Assembly: GCF_026967985.1 (NCBI RefSeq)
Contig: NZ_JAPVBJ010000003.1
Location: 371,101-435,100 of the forward strand
Length of the DNA: 64,000 bases
Direction: 5' to 3'
Source of the DNA: Modestobacter sp. VKM Ac-2984
GTDB lineage: Bacteria > Actinomycetota > Actinomycetes > Mycobacteriales > Geodermatophilaceae
Shown here: piece by piece, positions 49,992 through 62,246 of the stretch
Position numbering within the stretch: position 1 is the first letter of the stretch
How the letters are laid out: each line of letters starts with the position of its first letter
Program-made: the position numbers and the translations under genes
The notes under the pieces: model-generated
Told to the model about the DNA's origin: nothing
Databases searched by the model: none
What the model saw: only the letters and a program-made list of their open reading frames with translations

Positions 49992-50696
49992 GTGGACGTC
50001 GTCAGCTCGCTCTGGGAACAGGTCTCGGCGACCTCTCCCCCGCTGCCGGGCTGGCTGCTCGCGCTGACCGCGGCGCTCGCCGCCTGCCTCGTCCTCTCCC
50101 CCACCCTGTGGCAGCGGGCCCGGCACTCGGTGACGATCGCGCACGAGGGCGCGCACGGCCTGGCCGCGCTGGTCACCGGGCGGCGGCTGGCCGGCATCCG
50201 CCTGCACTCGGACACCTCCGGGGTCACCGTCTCGGCCGGCCGGCCCCGCGGCCCCGGCATGGTGCTCACCGCCGCCGCGGGCTACACCGGCCCGGGCCTG
50301 TTCGGGCTGGGTGCGGCGGCGCTGCTGGCCACCGGGTACGCCATCGGGCTGCTGTGGGCGCTGCTGCTGCTGCTCGCCCTGCTCCTCGTGCAGATCCGCA
50401 ACTGGTACGGCCTGTGGTCGGTGCTCGTCACCGGCGCACTGGTCTTCGCGGCCACCTGGTGGCTGCCTGCCGAGGGCCAGTCGGTCTTCGCCCACGGGGT
50501 GACCTGGTTCCTGCTGCTGGCGGCACCCAAGACCGTCCTGGAGCTGCAGGCCAAGCGCCGGTCCGGCTCGGCCCGGGACTCCGACGCCGACCAGCTGGCC
50601 CGCCTGACCGGCCTGCCCGGCCTGGTGTGGGTGGGCGTCTTCCTGCTGGTCGACGGCGGTGCCCTGCTCCTCGGCGGCTGGTGGCTCCTGCTGTGA
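49992..50696 (+). CDS. M50B-like membrane protein with HExxH motif
   Basis: A 234-residue membrane protein with the zinc-protease motif HEGAH (in VTIAHEGAHGLAALVTGRRLAGI) near the start of the second third, and about five further hydrophobic segments. This matches the peptidase M50B-like group, for which activity has rarely been shown. The GTG start gives MDVVSSLWEQV. No partner gene is evident nearby. Confidence 0.82.
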   Translation: MDVVSSLWEQVSATSPPLPGWLLALTAALAACLVLSPTLWQRARHSVTIAHEGAHGLAALVTGRRLAGIRLHSDTSGVTVSAGRPRGPGMVLTAAAGYTGPGLFGLGAAALLATGYAIGLLWALLLLLALLLVQIRNWYGLWSVLVTGALVFAATWWLPAEGQSVFAHGVTWFLLLAAPKTVLELQAKRRSGSARDSDADQLARLTGLPGLVWVGVFLLVDGGALLLGGWWLLL

Positions 50697-50708
50697 CGGC
50701 CCCCTTCG

Positions 50709-53081
50709 TCAGTCGGAGCCGGGGCGGTTGCGGCGGCGGGGGGCGGCGTGCGGCGGCTGGCGCACCGGGTCCACCTCGGGGGCGGGCGGGATCTCGTACT
50801 CCACCGTCTCGCCGGTGACCACGATCGGCTTCCCGTGGTGCGCGGTCTCCAACGACCCCTCGCCGTAGACCAGCCGGTAGCTGGCCTTCTCCGGGGTCAC
50901 CGTGACCGACAGGCACTTCCCCTGGAACACCACCCGGAAGCGCAGCCGGCGGATCCGGCCGGGCAGCCGCGGGGCGAAGGTCAGCCGGCCACCGTGGTCC
51001 CGCATCCCGCCGAAGCCGGCGACCGCGACCGTCCAGCCCCCGGCGAGCGAGGCGATGTGCAGCCCGTGCCCGCTGTTGCCGTGCAGGTTCTGCAGGTCGG
51101 TCAGCGCGGCCTCGGCCCAGTAGTCGTGCGCGAGGTCCAGGTGCCCGGTCTCGGCTGCCATGACCGCCTGCACCGACGCCGACAGGGAGGAGTCCCGCAC
51201 CGTCCGGGCCTCGTAGTAGGCGAAGTCGGCGATCTTCTCCTCGAGGGTGAAGGCGTCCCCCCGCAGGTGCAGGGCCATCACCAGGTCGGCCTGCTTGATG
51301 ACCTGCTTGCGGTAGATGTCGAAGTAGGGGAAGTGCAGCAGCAGCGGGTACTGGTCGGGCCGGGTGCCCTCGAAGTCCCACTCCTCGTGGTGGGTGAAGC
51401 CCTCGGACTGCTCGTGCACCCCGAGCTCGGCGTTGAACGGCACCCGCATGGCGTCCGCGGCGCGGGACCACAGCTCCAGCTCGTCCTCGCCCACCTGGAG
51501 CCGCGCCGCGGTGTCGGGCTGGCGGCGGGCGGCCGCGACCGCCTCGCGCAGGTTCCGCTGCGCCATCAGGTTCGTGTAGACGTTGTTGTCCACCACGGCG
51601 GTGTACTCGTCGGGTCCGGTGACGCCGTCGATCCGGAAACCCCGGCCGTCGTCGAAGTGGCCGAGCGAGGCCCAGAGCCGGGCCGTCTCCACGAGCAGCT
51701 CGGTGCCGTGGTCGCGGTCGAACTCCTCGTCCAGGGTGGCCGCGGTGTACCGGGCGACGGCGTCGGCGATGTCGGCGTTGATGTGGAAGGCGGCCGTCCC
51801 GGCCGGCCAGTAGCCCGACGTCTCCTCCCCGCGGATCGTCCGCCACGGGAACGCCGCGCCGGTGTGGCCCAGCACCCGGGCCCGCTCACGGGCGAGGTCC
51901 AAGGTCGAGTGCCGCCACAGCAGGGCGTCCCGCACGGCGCCGGGTGCGGTGTAGGTGAGCACCGGCAGCACGTAGGTCTCGGTGTCCCAGAAGGTGTGGC
52001 CGTCGTAGCCGTCACCGGTCAGGCCCTTGGCCGGGATCGGCTGCCGCTCGGCGCGCAGGCCGGCCTGCAGGACGTGGAACATGCCGACGCGCACGGCCTG
52101 CTGCAGCTCGTCGTCGCCCTCGACCTCGACGTCGGCCTCCTCCCAGTGCCGGTCCAGCAGCTCACGCTGCTCCCGGACCAGCCGGTTCCAGCCGGCCAGC
52201 TTCGCGGTGGCCAGCGCGCCCTCCACCTGGTCCCGGACGGCGGCCGAGGAACGGCGGCTGGACCAGCCGTAGGCCAGGTACTTCACCAGCCGCAACTTCG
52301 AACCGGCCGGCAGCCGGGCGGCCAGGGTGTAGCGGCCCAGGTCCGGGGAGACCTCCAGGTCCTCGGTGGCCGAGTCCGGGACGTCGACCTCGTGGTCCAT
52401 CCCGGCGGCCATCCGCAGCCGGCTGCCGGGGGTCTGGTGCACCAGGACGGCGTGCCGGCCGCGGCCGACGTGCAGCTCCGACTGCAGCGGCCGGGTCATC
52501 GCCGAGGCCGCGCGCGGGTCGTCGGACTGCGTCGTGGTCACGAACTCGTTGGCCAGCAGGTCCGACTGCAGCGCGATGTAGAGGTCGCCCTGGTCGTCGG
52601 TGCACTCCACGGTGTACTCGATCGCGGCGATCGACCGCCGGGTCAGCGAGACCAGCCGGGTGCTGGTGACCCGGACCTGACGCCCGCTGGGCCCCCGCCA
52701 CTCGGTGGCGCGGCGCAGCACCCCGTTGCGCAGGTCCAGGGTGCGGCGGTGGTCGACGACGTCGCCGTACTGCAGGTCCAGCGGGGTGTCTCCGACCAGC
52801 AGCCGGATCAGCTTGCCGTCGGTCACGTTGACCACGGTCTGCCCCTGCTCCGGGAAGCCGTACCCGGCCTCCGCGTAGGGCATCGGCCGCTCCTCGAAGA
52901 AGCCGTTCAGGTAGGTGCCGGGGACGACGACCGGCTCCCCCTCGTCGAGCGTGCCGCGCATCCCGATGTGCCCGTTGGCCAGGGCGAAGACCGACTCGTT
53001 GACCGCCAGGGAGGCCAGGTCGACGCCGACCTCGGTCAGCGACCAGGGCTCGACCAGGAAGTGCGCGCGCCCCTCGGTCAC
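50709..53081 (-). CDS. Glycoside hydrolase/phosphorylase family 65 protein
   Basis: A 790-residue GH65 enzyme, a disaccharide phosphorylase releasing beta-glucose-1-phosphate. N-terminal: FALANGHIGMRGTLDEG and GTYLNGFFEERPMPYAEAGYGFP. The catalytic barrel has GYDGHTFWDTETYVLPVLTY and GVTGPDEYTAVVDNNVYTN with the acid Glu. The C-terminal region has NLHGNSGHGLHIASLAGGW. The substrate could be trehalose, maltose or kojibiose. It is coupled to pgmB, as in M. tuberculosis Rv3400-Rv3401, so the glucose-1-phosphate is converted to glucose-6-phosphate. Confidence 0.92.
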   Translation of the reverse strand: MTEGRAHFLVEPWSLTEVGVDLASLAVNESVFALANGHIGMRGTLDEGEPVVVPGTYLNGFFEERPMPYAEAGYGFPEQGQTVVNVTDGKLIRLLVGDTPLDLQYGDVVDHRRTLDLRNGVLRRATEWRGPSGRQVRVTSTRLVSLTRRSIAAIEYTVECTDDQGDLYIALQSDLLANEFVTTTQSDDPRAASAMTRPLQSELHVGRGRHAVLVHQTPGSRLRMAAGMDHEVDVPDSATEDLEVSPDLGRYTLAARLPAGSKLRLVKYLAYGWSSRRSSAAVRDQVEGALATAKLAGWNRLVREQRELLDRHWEEADVEVEGDDELQQAVRVGMFHVLQAGLRAERQPIPAKGLTGDGYDGHTFWDTETYVLPVLTYTAPGAVRDALLWRHSTLDLARERARVLGHTGAAFPWRTIRGEETSGYWPAGTAAFHINADIADAVARYTAATLDEEFDRDHGTELLVETARLWASLGHFDDGRGFRIDGVTGPDEYTAVVDNNVYTNLMAQRNLREAVAAARRQPDTAARLQVGEDELELWSRAADAMRVPFNAELGVHEQSEGFTHHEEWDFEGTRPDQYPLLLHFPYFDIYRKQVIKQADLVMALHLRGDAFTLEEKIADFAYYEARTVRDSSLSASVQAVMAAETGHLDLAHDYWAEAALTDLQNLHGNSGHGLHIASLAGGWTVAVAGFGGMRDHGGRLTFAPRLPGRIRRLRFRVVFQGKCLSVTVTPEKASYRLVYGEGSLETAHHGKPIVVTGETVEYEIPPAPEVDPVRQPPHAAPRRRNRPGSD

Positions 53082-53809
53082 GGGGTCTCCCCCAGCAGCT
53101 GGTCCAGGTCGGTGACGACGACGTCCGCGCCGCGCTCGCGCAGCCCGTCGGCCTGGCCCACCCGGTCGACCCCCACGACGTACCCGAAGTCACCGGCCCG
53201 TCCGGCGGCGACCCCGGACAGCGCGTCCTCGAAGACGGCGCACTCGGCCGGCTCGACGCCGAGGGCCCGCGCACCGGCCAGGAAGGTGTCCGGGGCCGGC
53301 TTGCCGCGCAGCCCCTGGGCGGCGGCGACCACCCCGTCGATCCGGGTGTCGATCAGGTCGGCGAAACCGGCGACGGCGACGACGTGCTCACCGTTCGCCG
53401 ACGCCGTGACGACGGCGGTGGCCAGGCCGGCGTCCCGTGCCGCCCGCAGGTACCGCATCGAGCCCTCGTAGACCTGCACGCCGTGCTCGTCCAGCTCGGC
53501 CATGATCAGCTCGTTTTTCCGGGTCGCGACGCCGGCGACGGTGAGCGCGTCGGCGAGGTCGTCGTCGCTGCCCTCGTCCAGGGTGATCCCCCGGCTGGCC
53601 AGGAAGTCCCGGACGCCGTCCTTGCGCGGCTTGCCGTCGACGAACTCGTTGTAGTCGGCGAGGCTGAACTCCGCGGCCCCGGGGTCCCGGTTCCGCAGGA
53701 ACTCGTCGAAGGTGCGTTTCCAGGCAGCCTGGTGCACCTTGGCCGTCTGCGTCAGGACCCCGTCGAGGTCGAACAGGCAGGCCCGGATGTCTTCGGGGAG
53801 TCCCAGCAC
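53078..53809 (-). CDS. pgmB: Beta-phosphoglucomutase (HAD family)
   Basis: A 243-residue HAD enzyme converting beta-glucose-1-phosphate to glucose-6-phosphate. Nucleophile motif CLFDLDGVLTQTAKVHQAAW (Asp-x-Asp), cap-domain FVDGKPRKDGVRDFLASRG, VVTASANGEHV (motif II), RGKPAPDTFLAGA (Lys) and FEDALSGVAAGRA (acidic motif). GTG 53809 is preferred because TAGCGT lies 7 nt upstream (leaderless). The GTG three codons earlier would overlap that -10. It overlaps GH65 by 4 nt. Confidence 0.91.
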   Translation of the reverse strand: MLGLPEDIRACLFDLDGVLTQTAKVHQAAWKRTFDEFLRNRDPGAAEFSLADYNEFVDGKPRKDGVRDFLASRGITLDEGSDDDLADALTVAGVATRKNELIMAELDEHGVQVYEGSMRYLRAARDAGLATAVVTASANGEHVVAVAGFADLIDTRIDGVVAAAQGLRGKPAPDTFLAGARALGVEPAECAVFEDALSGVAAGRAGDFGYVVGVDRVGQADGLRERGADVVVTDLDQLLGETP

Positions 53810-53816
53810 GTCCGAC

Positions 53817-53822
53817 ACGCTA
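53817..53822 (-). promoter_or_regulatory. -10 element of leaderless pgmB-GH65 promoter
   Basis: TAGCGT on the minus strand, 7 nt before the GTG at 53809. Confidence 0.45.
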
Positions 53823-53870
53823 CGGCGAGACCACCGCCGGGACCTCTCGGGACCTCCTCCCCTTGCTGAT

Positions 53871-53889
53871 CCGCACCCGCAGGGTGCGG
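53871..53889. promoter_or_regulatory. 8-bp dyad upstream of pgmB
   Basis: CCGCACCC-GCA-GGGTGCGG in the divergent pgmB/PEBP region. Either an operator for the sugar genes or a hairpin. Confidence 0.45.
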
Positions 53890-53923
53890 TCGGTGACTAC
53901 GCGGGCGGGTCGTCAAGTGCTGT

Positions 53924-53938
53924 GTTAGGGATAACGGT
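53924..53938 (-). repeat. Recurrent intergenic element, copy 5 (inverted)
   Basis: GTTAGGGATAACGGT on the + strand, one base different from copy 4, same orientation as copy 4 and opposite to copies 1-3. Confidence 0.75.
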
Positions 53939-53994
53939 CGATCGGACAGGTCGTCCGGTGCCCACGTGGTCGGGCGCCCGGGCGCGCGCCTGCC

Positions 53995-54000
53995 TAGGGT
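53995..54000 (+). promoter_or_regulatory. Candidate -10 element of PEBP gene
   Basis: TAGGGT with a leader of about 55 nt ending in GAGGAGG before the ATG at 54062. Confidence 0.45.
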
Positions 54001-54061
54001 CGGCGGCGGGCACGCCGTCCCGGCGCCACAGCCGAGGCCCCACGACCCGAGGAGGACCCGC

Positions 54062-54601
54062 ATGGCCGCTCGACCCACCCCGCCCGACCCCTACGACTTC
54101 CTGCCCCCCGTCCCCGCGTTCCAGGTGACCAGCACCGACCTCACCGCAGGTGGACCGATGCCCCAGCCGCAGGTGAGCGGGAAGATGGGCGTCCCGGGGG
54201 GCGAGGACCGCTCACCGCAGCTCAGCTGGTCCGGGTTCCCGGACGGGACCCGCGGGTTCGCCGTCACCGTCTACGACCCCGACGCCCCGACGGCCAGCGG
54301 TTTCTGGCACTGGGCGGTCGCCGGTCTGCCGGCCTCGGTGACCGAGCTGCCCACCGGCGCCGCCGACGGCGGGCTGCCCGCCGGCGCGGTGCAGCTGCGC
54401 AACGACGCGGGGTTCGCCGGCTACGTGGGTGCGGCACCGCCGGCCGGGCACGGCCCGCACCGCTACTTCGTCGTGGTCCACGCGCTGGACACCGACGACC
54501 TCGGCGTCCCGGCCGAGGCGTCCCCGGCGTACCTCGGCTTCAACCTGTTCAGCCACACCCTCGCCCGGGCCACGCTGGTCGCGACGTACGAGGTGCACTG
54601 A
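54062..54601 (+). CDS. YbhB/YbcL-type PEBP family protein
   Basis: A 179-residue phosphatidylethanolamine-binding-protein fold: [39 protein letters not shown] (ligand pocket with Asp-Pro-Asp and His-Trp), then [15 protein letters not shown]. Cytoplasmic, no signal peptide. Function in bacteria is mostly unknown. GAGGAGG upstream of the ATG. Confidence 0.93.
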   Translation: MAARPTPPDPYDFLPPVPAFQVTSTDLTAGGPMPQPQVSGKMGVPGGEDRSPQLSWSGFPDGTRGFAVTVYDPDAPTASGFWHWAVAGLPASVTELPTGAADGGLPAGAVQLRNDAGFAGYVGAAPPAGHGPHRYFVVVHALDTDDLGVPAEASPAYLGFNLFSHTLARATLVATYEVH

Positions 54602-54607
54602 CCTGTC

Positions 54608-54648
54608 GTCCGGCGGAGGCGGCGGGTCCCCGCCCGCCTCGGCCGGAC
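54608..54648. terminator. Bidirectional terminator PEBP/GNAT
   Basis: GTCCGGC and GAGGCGG pair with CCGCCTC and GCCGGAC, with one internal G-G mismatch, between convergent genes. Confidence 0.6.
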
Positions 54649-54662
54649 GGCCGCTCGGTCCG

Positions 54663-55493
54663 TCAGCCGGGAGGACGCTCGGCGACGCAGCTGGTGGCCA
54701 CCCGGGCGAAGCCGGCGCGCTCGTAGACCCGGGCGACGTCGTCGTCGCCCGCGGAGAGGAACACCAGGTCGGCCGTCTGCCGGGCGTGCTCGACCAGGGC
54801 CGAGGTGAGCCCGGCTCCCAGGCCACGCCCGCGGAACCGGGGCAGCGTGGCGACGCCCACGACCTCGCTGATCTCGGTGCCGTCGACCTGCAGCGGCTGG
54901 TGCGACCCAATCGCGACCGGCTCGCCGTCGTCGACGGCCACCATCATCACCGTCGAGCCCGAGGCGACCCGGTCGCGCAGCACCTCGGTCGGCGGCACCT
55001 CGGCGGGACCGGGGTCGTCCTGGGCCACCTCCGGGCCGCTGTGGGACCCCTGGTCGGCGGGTGCCCGACCGGGCGAGGCGAACGCGAGAGCGGCCAGCCG
55101 CTGGTACAGGCCCAGCCGGGGGTCGTCGGCGCCCACCAGGTAGAGCCGGACCTCGCTGGGCAGCAGCACCGCGACCGGGTCGTCGGCCACCAGCAGCGGC
55201 AGCTCGTCCACCACCAGCCCGGCCGTCCGCGCCGCGGTGGCCAGCCCGCGGCAGCGGTCCGACAGCCACTCCAGCGACGCCGGCAGCCCGGCCTTCTCCT
55301 GCAGCGCGATCGCAGCCCGGACGTCGTCCACCGCTACGTGCCCTTCGTGCCCCGGCCGCGGCCGGGCCGGGTAGGGCCACTCCGGTGGACCGATGGGCAC
55401 CTGCAGCGCACCGATGGAGTGCACCCGGGCATCAGCCAGCGGGGCAAGGGCGAAGTAGCGCTCGATCCGGTCGAGCAGCCCGGGCGACGACAC
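54663..55493 (-). CDS. GNAT family N-acetyltransferase
   Basis: 276 residues with an uncharacterised N-terminal half ([28 protein letters not shown]...) and a C-terminal GNAT domain with the acetyl-CoA loop [27 protein letters not shown] and [14 protein letters not shown]. The substrate is unknown. GTG start supported by TAGGGT 6 nt upstream on the minus strand. Confidence 0.88.
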   Translation of the reverse strand: MSSPGLLDRIERYFALAPLADARVHSIGALQVPIGPPEWPYPARPRPGHEGHVAVDDVRAAIALQEKAGLPASLEWLSDRCRGLATAARTAGLVVDELPLLVADDPVAVLLPSEVRLYLVGADDPRLGLYQRLAALAFASPGRAPADQGSHSGPEVAQDDPGPAEVPPTEVLRDRVASGSTVMMVAVDDGEPVAIGSHQPLQVDGTEISEVVGVATLPRFRGRGLGAGLTSALVEHARQTADLVFLSAGDDDVARVYERAGFARVATSCVAERPPG

Positions 55494-55499
55494 CCCCGG

Positions 55500-55505
55500 A
55501 CCCTA
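55500..55505 (-). promoter_or_regulatory. -10 element of leaderless GNAT promoter
   Basis: TAGGGT on the minus strand, 6 nt before the GTG at 55493. Confidence 0.5.
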
Positions 55506-55606
55506 ACGGCCGGCGGGTGGCGGACGGGCCGGCAGCCGTCCGGGACCCCTCGGCTGGGGTGCGCGCACCCACCCGGCCGGGGGGCGCGCGGCGGGCAGAC
55601 GGCACC

Positions 55607-56569
55607 ATGGGCGCCGTGACGGCCGGTCAGCGAGCGCAGGTCTCGCCCTTCACCGCGTTCGACCGCCAGTCGTGGCGGGCGTTGGCCGCGGGCGGTGAGC
55701 TGCCGCTGGACGACGCCGACGTCCGGCAGCTGGCCACCCTCGGCGACCGGATCGACCTGGACGAGGTCTCCACCGTCTACCTGCCGCTGGCCCGGCTGCT
55801 GCACCTGCACGTCACCGCCAGCCGGCGGCTCTGGGCCGCCCAGACCCAGTTCCTCGGTGCCCGCACCGAGAAGGTGCCCTTCGTCATCGCCGTGGCCGGC
55901 AGCGTCGCCGTCGGCAAGAGCACCACCGCCCGGCTGCTGCAGGCGCTGCTGGCCGCCGCACCGGACACCCCGCGGGTCGACCTGGTCACCACCGACGGCT
56001 TCCTGCTGCCCAACGCGGTCCTGGAGTCCCGCGGCCTGCTCGGCCGCAAGGGGTTCCCGGAGAGCTACGACCGGCGGGCGCTGCTGCGCTTCCTGGCCGA
56101 CGTCAAGTCCGGCAAGCCGGCGGTCAGCGCCCCGCTGTACTCCCACCAGTCCTACGACGTGCTGCCCGACGAGCGGCAGGTCGTCGACTCCCCCGACGTG
56201 CTGGTGCTGGAGGGGCTCAACGTGCTCCAGGCCGGCGCCCGGAACGACGGCCGGGTCCCGGAGGTCTTCCTCTCGGACTTCTTCGACTTCTCCGTCTACG
56301 TCGACGCCACCGAGCACGACATCTCCCAGTGGTACGTGGAGCGCTTCCTGGCCCTGCGCCGTACGGCCTTCCAGGACTCCGGCGCCTACTTCCACCGCTT
56401 CGCCGACCTCACCGACGAGCAGGCCACGTCGACGGCCCGCGGGATCTGGGGGGCGGTCAACGAGCCCAACCTGCGGCTCAACATCGCCCCGACCCGGTCC
56501 CGCGCACGCCTGGTGCTCCAGAAGGCCGCTGACCACTCCGTGCGCCGGGTGCTGCTGCGCAAGCTCTGA
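55607..56569 (+). CDS. coaA: Type I pantothenate kinase
   Basis: A 320-residue kinase, the first step of coenzyme A synthesis (pantothenate + ATP to 4'-phosphopantothenate). N-terminal [15 protein letters not shown]-loop [62 protein letters not shown] and VLEGLNVLQ are all family features. Start ATG 55607, with GTG 55616 as alternative. Feedback inhibition by CoA is known for this type. Confidence 0.95.
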   Translation: MGAVTAGQRAQVSPFTAFDRQSWRALAAGGELPLDDADVRQLATLGDRIDLDEVSTVYLPLARLLHLHVTASRRLWAAQTQFLGARTEKVPFVIAVAGSVAVGKSTTARLLQALLAAAPDTPRVDLVTTDGFLLPNAVLESRGLLGRKGFPESYDRRALLRFLADVKSGKPAVSAPLYSHQSYDVLPDERQVVDSPDVLVLEGLNVLQAGARNDGRVPEVFLSDFFDFSVYVDATEHDISQWYVERFLALRRTAFQDSGAYFHRFADLTDEQATSTARGIWGAVNEPNLRLNIAPTRSRARLVLQKAADHSVRRVLLRKL

Positions 56570-56714
56570 CCCACCACACGCTGTCAGGACGTGCCGGGGG
56601 CCGCCGCCGACGTCATGAGGTCCCGCCGCCCTCCGCGGGAAGTGACGCGACGGACACTCGCAGGCACCGCAGCGCCGCGGCCGCACCCTCGCCCGGCTCC
56701 CTGGAGTGGACCGG

Positions 56715-56909
56715 ATGTGCTCGCGTCCCTCGCTCTGTCCCCCGGCCACCGCGGACGACCACGTGCTGGCGGTGCCGATCAGCCGCCGTCCCGAGCAGGG
56801 GTGGACGCTGCTGTGCAACGGCGTCGTCGTGTTCGACGACGACGGCGAGCTGCTCCCCGACGGCCGGGTCGTGCTGACCCGCCCGTGGTCACTGGCTGCC
56901 GCCGGCTGA
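56715..56909 (+). CDS. Small DUF5999-like protein
   Basis: A 64-residue protein: two N-terminal Cys (MCSRPSLCPPA), then RPEQGWTLLCNGVVVFDDDGELLPDGRVV, which matches the short Streptomyces family DUF5999. Function unknown; the Cys residues might bind metal. It lies between coaA and a lipoprotein gene. Confidence 0.75.
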   Translation: MCSRPSLCPPATADDHVLAVPISRRPEQGWTLLCNGVVVFDDDGELLPDGRVVLTRPWSLAAAG

Positions 56910-56989
56910 CCCGGCGCCCGCGCGGTCGTTGACACCTCGGTCACACGACCGACATGTGACGCACAGCTGAGTGGCGCACCCTGGATCAC

Positions 56990-58213
56990 ATGGCCCAGGC
57001 CCGCCCCCCGTCCGTCCGGGTGCCCCTGCGCGGCCTGCCCGCCGTGCTGGCCGCCCTGGCGGTCACCGCCGGCTGCGCGGCGGGCGGTGGGGCCGACCCG
57101 GCACGGCCGGCGGACCCGATGGCCGCCGCCGCAGGCACCACCTCCTCCCTCGGGACGACGGACGACCCGACGGAGCCCAGCGCGGACGCCGCACCGGAGA
57201 CCACCGCGGGCAGGCAGGTGCCGGACACGACCGTGGACGGCCTGCCGGAGGCCCGTGCCGACGCCGCACCGCCGACCACGTCCAGCGGGCCTCCCCCGGA
57301 CCAGGTCCCGGACACGGCGCGACGGACCGCCGGCGGCGAGCCACCTCCGGACACAACCGCGGACGCCGCACCGGCGGCCACCTCCGACGCGCCGCCGTCG
57401 GACGGACCCGCGGAGGCGGCACCGCAGACCACCGCCGGCCAGCCCCCGTCGGACGACACCGCGGAGGCCGCGGCGACGTCCCCGGCCGTCGACAGCGCTG
57501 CCGTGCTCGCCACCCTGGACGCCGCCGCCTCCATCGCCGACGGCACGATCGCCGCTGTCGTGCTGGACGACACCGGGGAAGAGCTGGTCGTGACCCCGGA
57601 CGCGGACGAGCCGCGCTACACGGCCTCGCTGGTCAAGCTGCTCGTCGTCCAGCAACTGCTCGCCCGGGACGCCGATGGCGAGATCAGCCTCTCCGCGAAC
57701 GACCGCGACCTGATGCGGCGGGCGCTCACCGTCTCCGACGACCGCGCCATGAGCCTGCTGTGGGACCGCTGGGGCGGCGCGGAGCTGGTGACGACGGCCG
57801 CCGCCCAGTTCGGGCTGACCGGCACCCGGCTCCCCAGCGAACCCGGCCAGTGGGGCGAGGCGGTCACGACCGCCCGGGACCAGGCGACCTTCCTCACCGA
57901 CCTGGGGTCACAGCTAGAGCCCCAGCAGCTGGCCACGATGACCTCCTGGCTCCAGGGGGCCACCGACCGCGCCGCGGACGGCTTCGCCCAGGACTTCGGG
58001 CTGCTGTCCCGCACCGCCGGGGCGGCGGACCCGGTCGCGGCGAAGCAGGGCTGGATGTGCTGCGTGGACTCCCGGCGCCAGCTGCACTCGGTCGGGGTCC
58101 TGGCCGACGGCCGGGTGGCGGTGCTGCTCGGTGACTTCCCGACCGGCACCAGCTGGAGCGAGGCCCGGGCGGCCCTGGACAGCGTGGCGCAGGCGGTCGT
58201 CGCCGGCACCTGA
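56990..58213 (+). CDS. Lipoprotein with class A beta-lactamase/PBP-like serine hydrolase domain
   Basis: 407 residues. Signal peptide with lipobox VTAGC (Cys near residue 29), then a disordered Ala/Pro/Thr/Asp-rich linker (about 35-165) with imprecise repeats. The C-terminal domain has the serine-hydrolase motifs SLVK (Ser-x-x-Lys in RYTASLVKLLVVQQLL), SDD (in LTVSDDRAMSLLW) and a KQGW near the Lys-Thr-Gly position. The substrate is not predictable; the third motif is atypical, so beta-lactamase activity should not be assumed. Anchored outside the membrane. Confidence 0.82.
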   Translation: MAQARPPSVRVPLRGLPAVLAALAVTAGCAAGGGADPARPADPMAAAAGTTSSLGTTDDPTEPSADAAPETTAGRQVPDTTVDGLPEARADAAPPTTSSGPPPDQVPDTARRTAGGEPPPDTTADAAPAATSDAPPSDGPAEAAPQTTAGQPPSDDTAEAAATSPAVDSAAVLATLDAAASIADGTIAAVVLDDTGEELVVTPDADEPRYTASLVKLLVVQQLLARDADGEISLSANDRDLMRRALTVSDDRAMSLLWDRWGGAELVTTAAAQFGLTGTRLPSEPGQWGEAVTTARDQATFLTDLGSQLEPQQLATMTSWLQGATDRAADGFAQDFGLLSRTAGAADPVAAKQGWMCCVDSRRQLHSVGVLADGRVAVLLGDFPTGTSWSEARAALDSVAQAVVAGT

Positions 58214-58247
58214 CCGGCCCGCCCTGCCGGCGGACCGGGCGGCTCCC

Positions 58248-59099
58248 TCAGCCGAGACCGGCTGTGTCGGCGGCCTGGGTCAGCAGGGCGGTGAACGCCG
58301 CCTGGTCCAGCGCGGCGTCGTCGGTGCCGGTCTGGGACAGCATCACCGCGCGCGGGCCGTCGGTGACCACGCCGACCAGCATCGACACGGTGCCGGCCGG
58401 GTGGGTCATCGTGACCGCCAGGCCGGCGGCGGAGTCCCCGCGGTCCGGCACGTCCAGCGCCGACACCCCGAAGCCGACCTCCATGCCCCAGGGCGCGTCG
58501 ACGGTGGCCTCGGCGCACGCCTCGACGAGCTGGTCGACCGGGAGCTCCAGGTCCTCGACGGCCGGCCCCTCGGCGACCACCTGGAAGGTGCGCACCTGGT
58601 CGGTGGCGGCCACCTGGGCCGCGACCGCCGGCATCTCCTCGTCCTCGCGCGTCGGCAGGGCGGCCAGCGCGTCGGCGCAGGCGGCCGGCTCGACCGACGG
58701 TTCCGCTGCCGTGCCGTCCTCGTCGGTGCCGTCCTCGCCGGTCCACCAGTGGTGTCCGCCCCACCCGCCGTGGTCGCCCCACCCGCGGTGCCCGGCCCAG
58801 CCGTGGTGGTCACCCCACGACTCCTCCCCCGCCCACCATCCCGACCAGGGGCCGATCCACTCCGACGGGAGCTGGTGGACCATGGCGTCGGGCCCGAACG
58901 CGGACTCCGGCAGCAGCGCGCCGGCCAGGTCCTCCGCTGCGGTCTCGTCCACCGCGGCCTCGTCCACGGCGTCCGTGGCGGCCGCCTCGCTCACCGCAGT
59001 CGGGCCAGCGGCACCGGACTGGCTGGCGCAGGAGCTCAGCACGGCCGCCCCGACGAGCACTACCACACCGACCGACGAACGACGCAGCGGGGTCCCCAT
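58248..59099 (-). CDS. Putative lipoprotein with Trp/His/Gly-rich segment
   Basis: 283 residues. Signal peptide with lipobox LSSC (Cys about residue 24). An acidic region is followed by an unusual Trp-, His- and Gly-rich stretch of about 45 residues (for example WAGEESWGDHHGWAG and WGGHHWWTGEDG). A C-terminal domain of about 140 residues has two or more Cys (PAACADALAALP, LVEACAEATVD). The rich stretch could bind metal or surfaces; no family recognised. It converges with the serine-hydrolase lipoprotein gene. Confidence 0.72.
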   Translation of the reverse strand: MGTPLRRSSVGVVVLVGAAVLSSCASQSGAAGPTAVSEAAATDAVDEAAVDETAAEDLAGALLPESAFGPDAMVHQLPSEWIGPWSGWWAGEESWGDHHGWAGHRGWGDHGGWGGHHWWTGEDGTDEDGTAAEPSVEPAACADALAALPTREDEEMPAVAAQVAATDQVRTFQVVAEGPAVEDLELPVDQLVEACAEATVDAPWGMEVGFGVSALDVPDRGDSAAGLAVTMTHPAGTVSMLVGVVTDGPRAVMLSQTGTDDAALDQAAFTALLTQAADTAGLG

Positions 59100-59149
59100 G
59101 ACGCGATGGTCCACCCTCCACACCGCGCCGTCGACCCCTGCCCGGCGTG

Positions 59150-62179
<3,030 letters not shown>

Positions 62180-62186
62180 TGCTGGG

Positions 62187-62192
62187 ACGGTA
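62187..62192 (-). promoter_or_regulatory. -10 element of leaderless gcvP promoter
   Basis: TACCGT on the minus strand, 7 nt before the GTG at 62179. This leaves no room for a glycine riboswitch. Confidence 0.45.
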
Positions 62193-62246
62193 CCAGCGCG
62201 TCCTCACCGGTTCGGTCCTCGAGGCAGGGCGGGAGCCGGGGGTGTC

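Noticed and set aside
53927..53935. TAGGGATAAC in copy 5 resembles the start of the I-SceI recognition site
   Set aside because: Only the first half matches, and the other copies have GGGGATAAC, so it is coincidental.
56990..58213. Functional beta-lactamase
   Set aside because: The Ser-x-x-Lys and Ser-Asp-Asp motifs are present, but the third motif is KQGW and the protein has a long linker. Only a serine-hydrolase-like lipoprotein is supported.
62180..62246. Glycine riboswitch upstream of gcvP
   Set aside because: Only 67 nt separate the genes, and a -10 element lies 7 nt from the start codon, leaving no leader.
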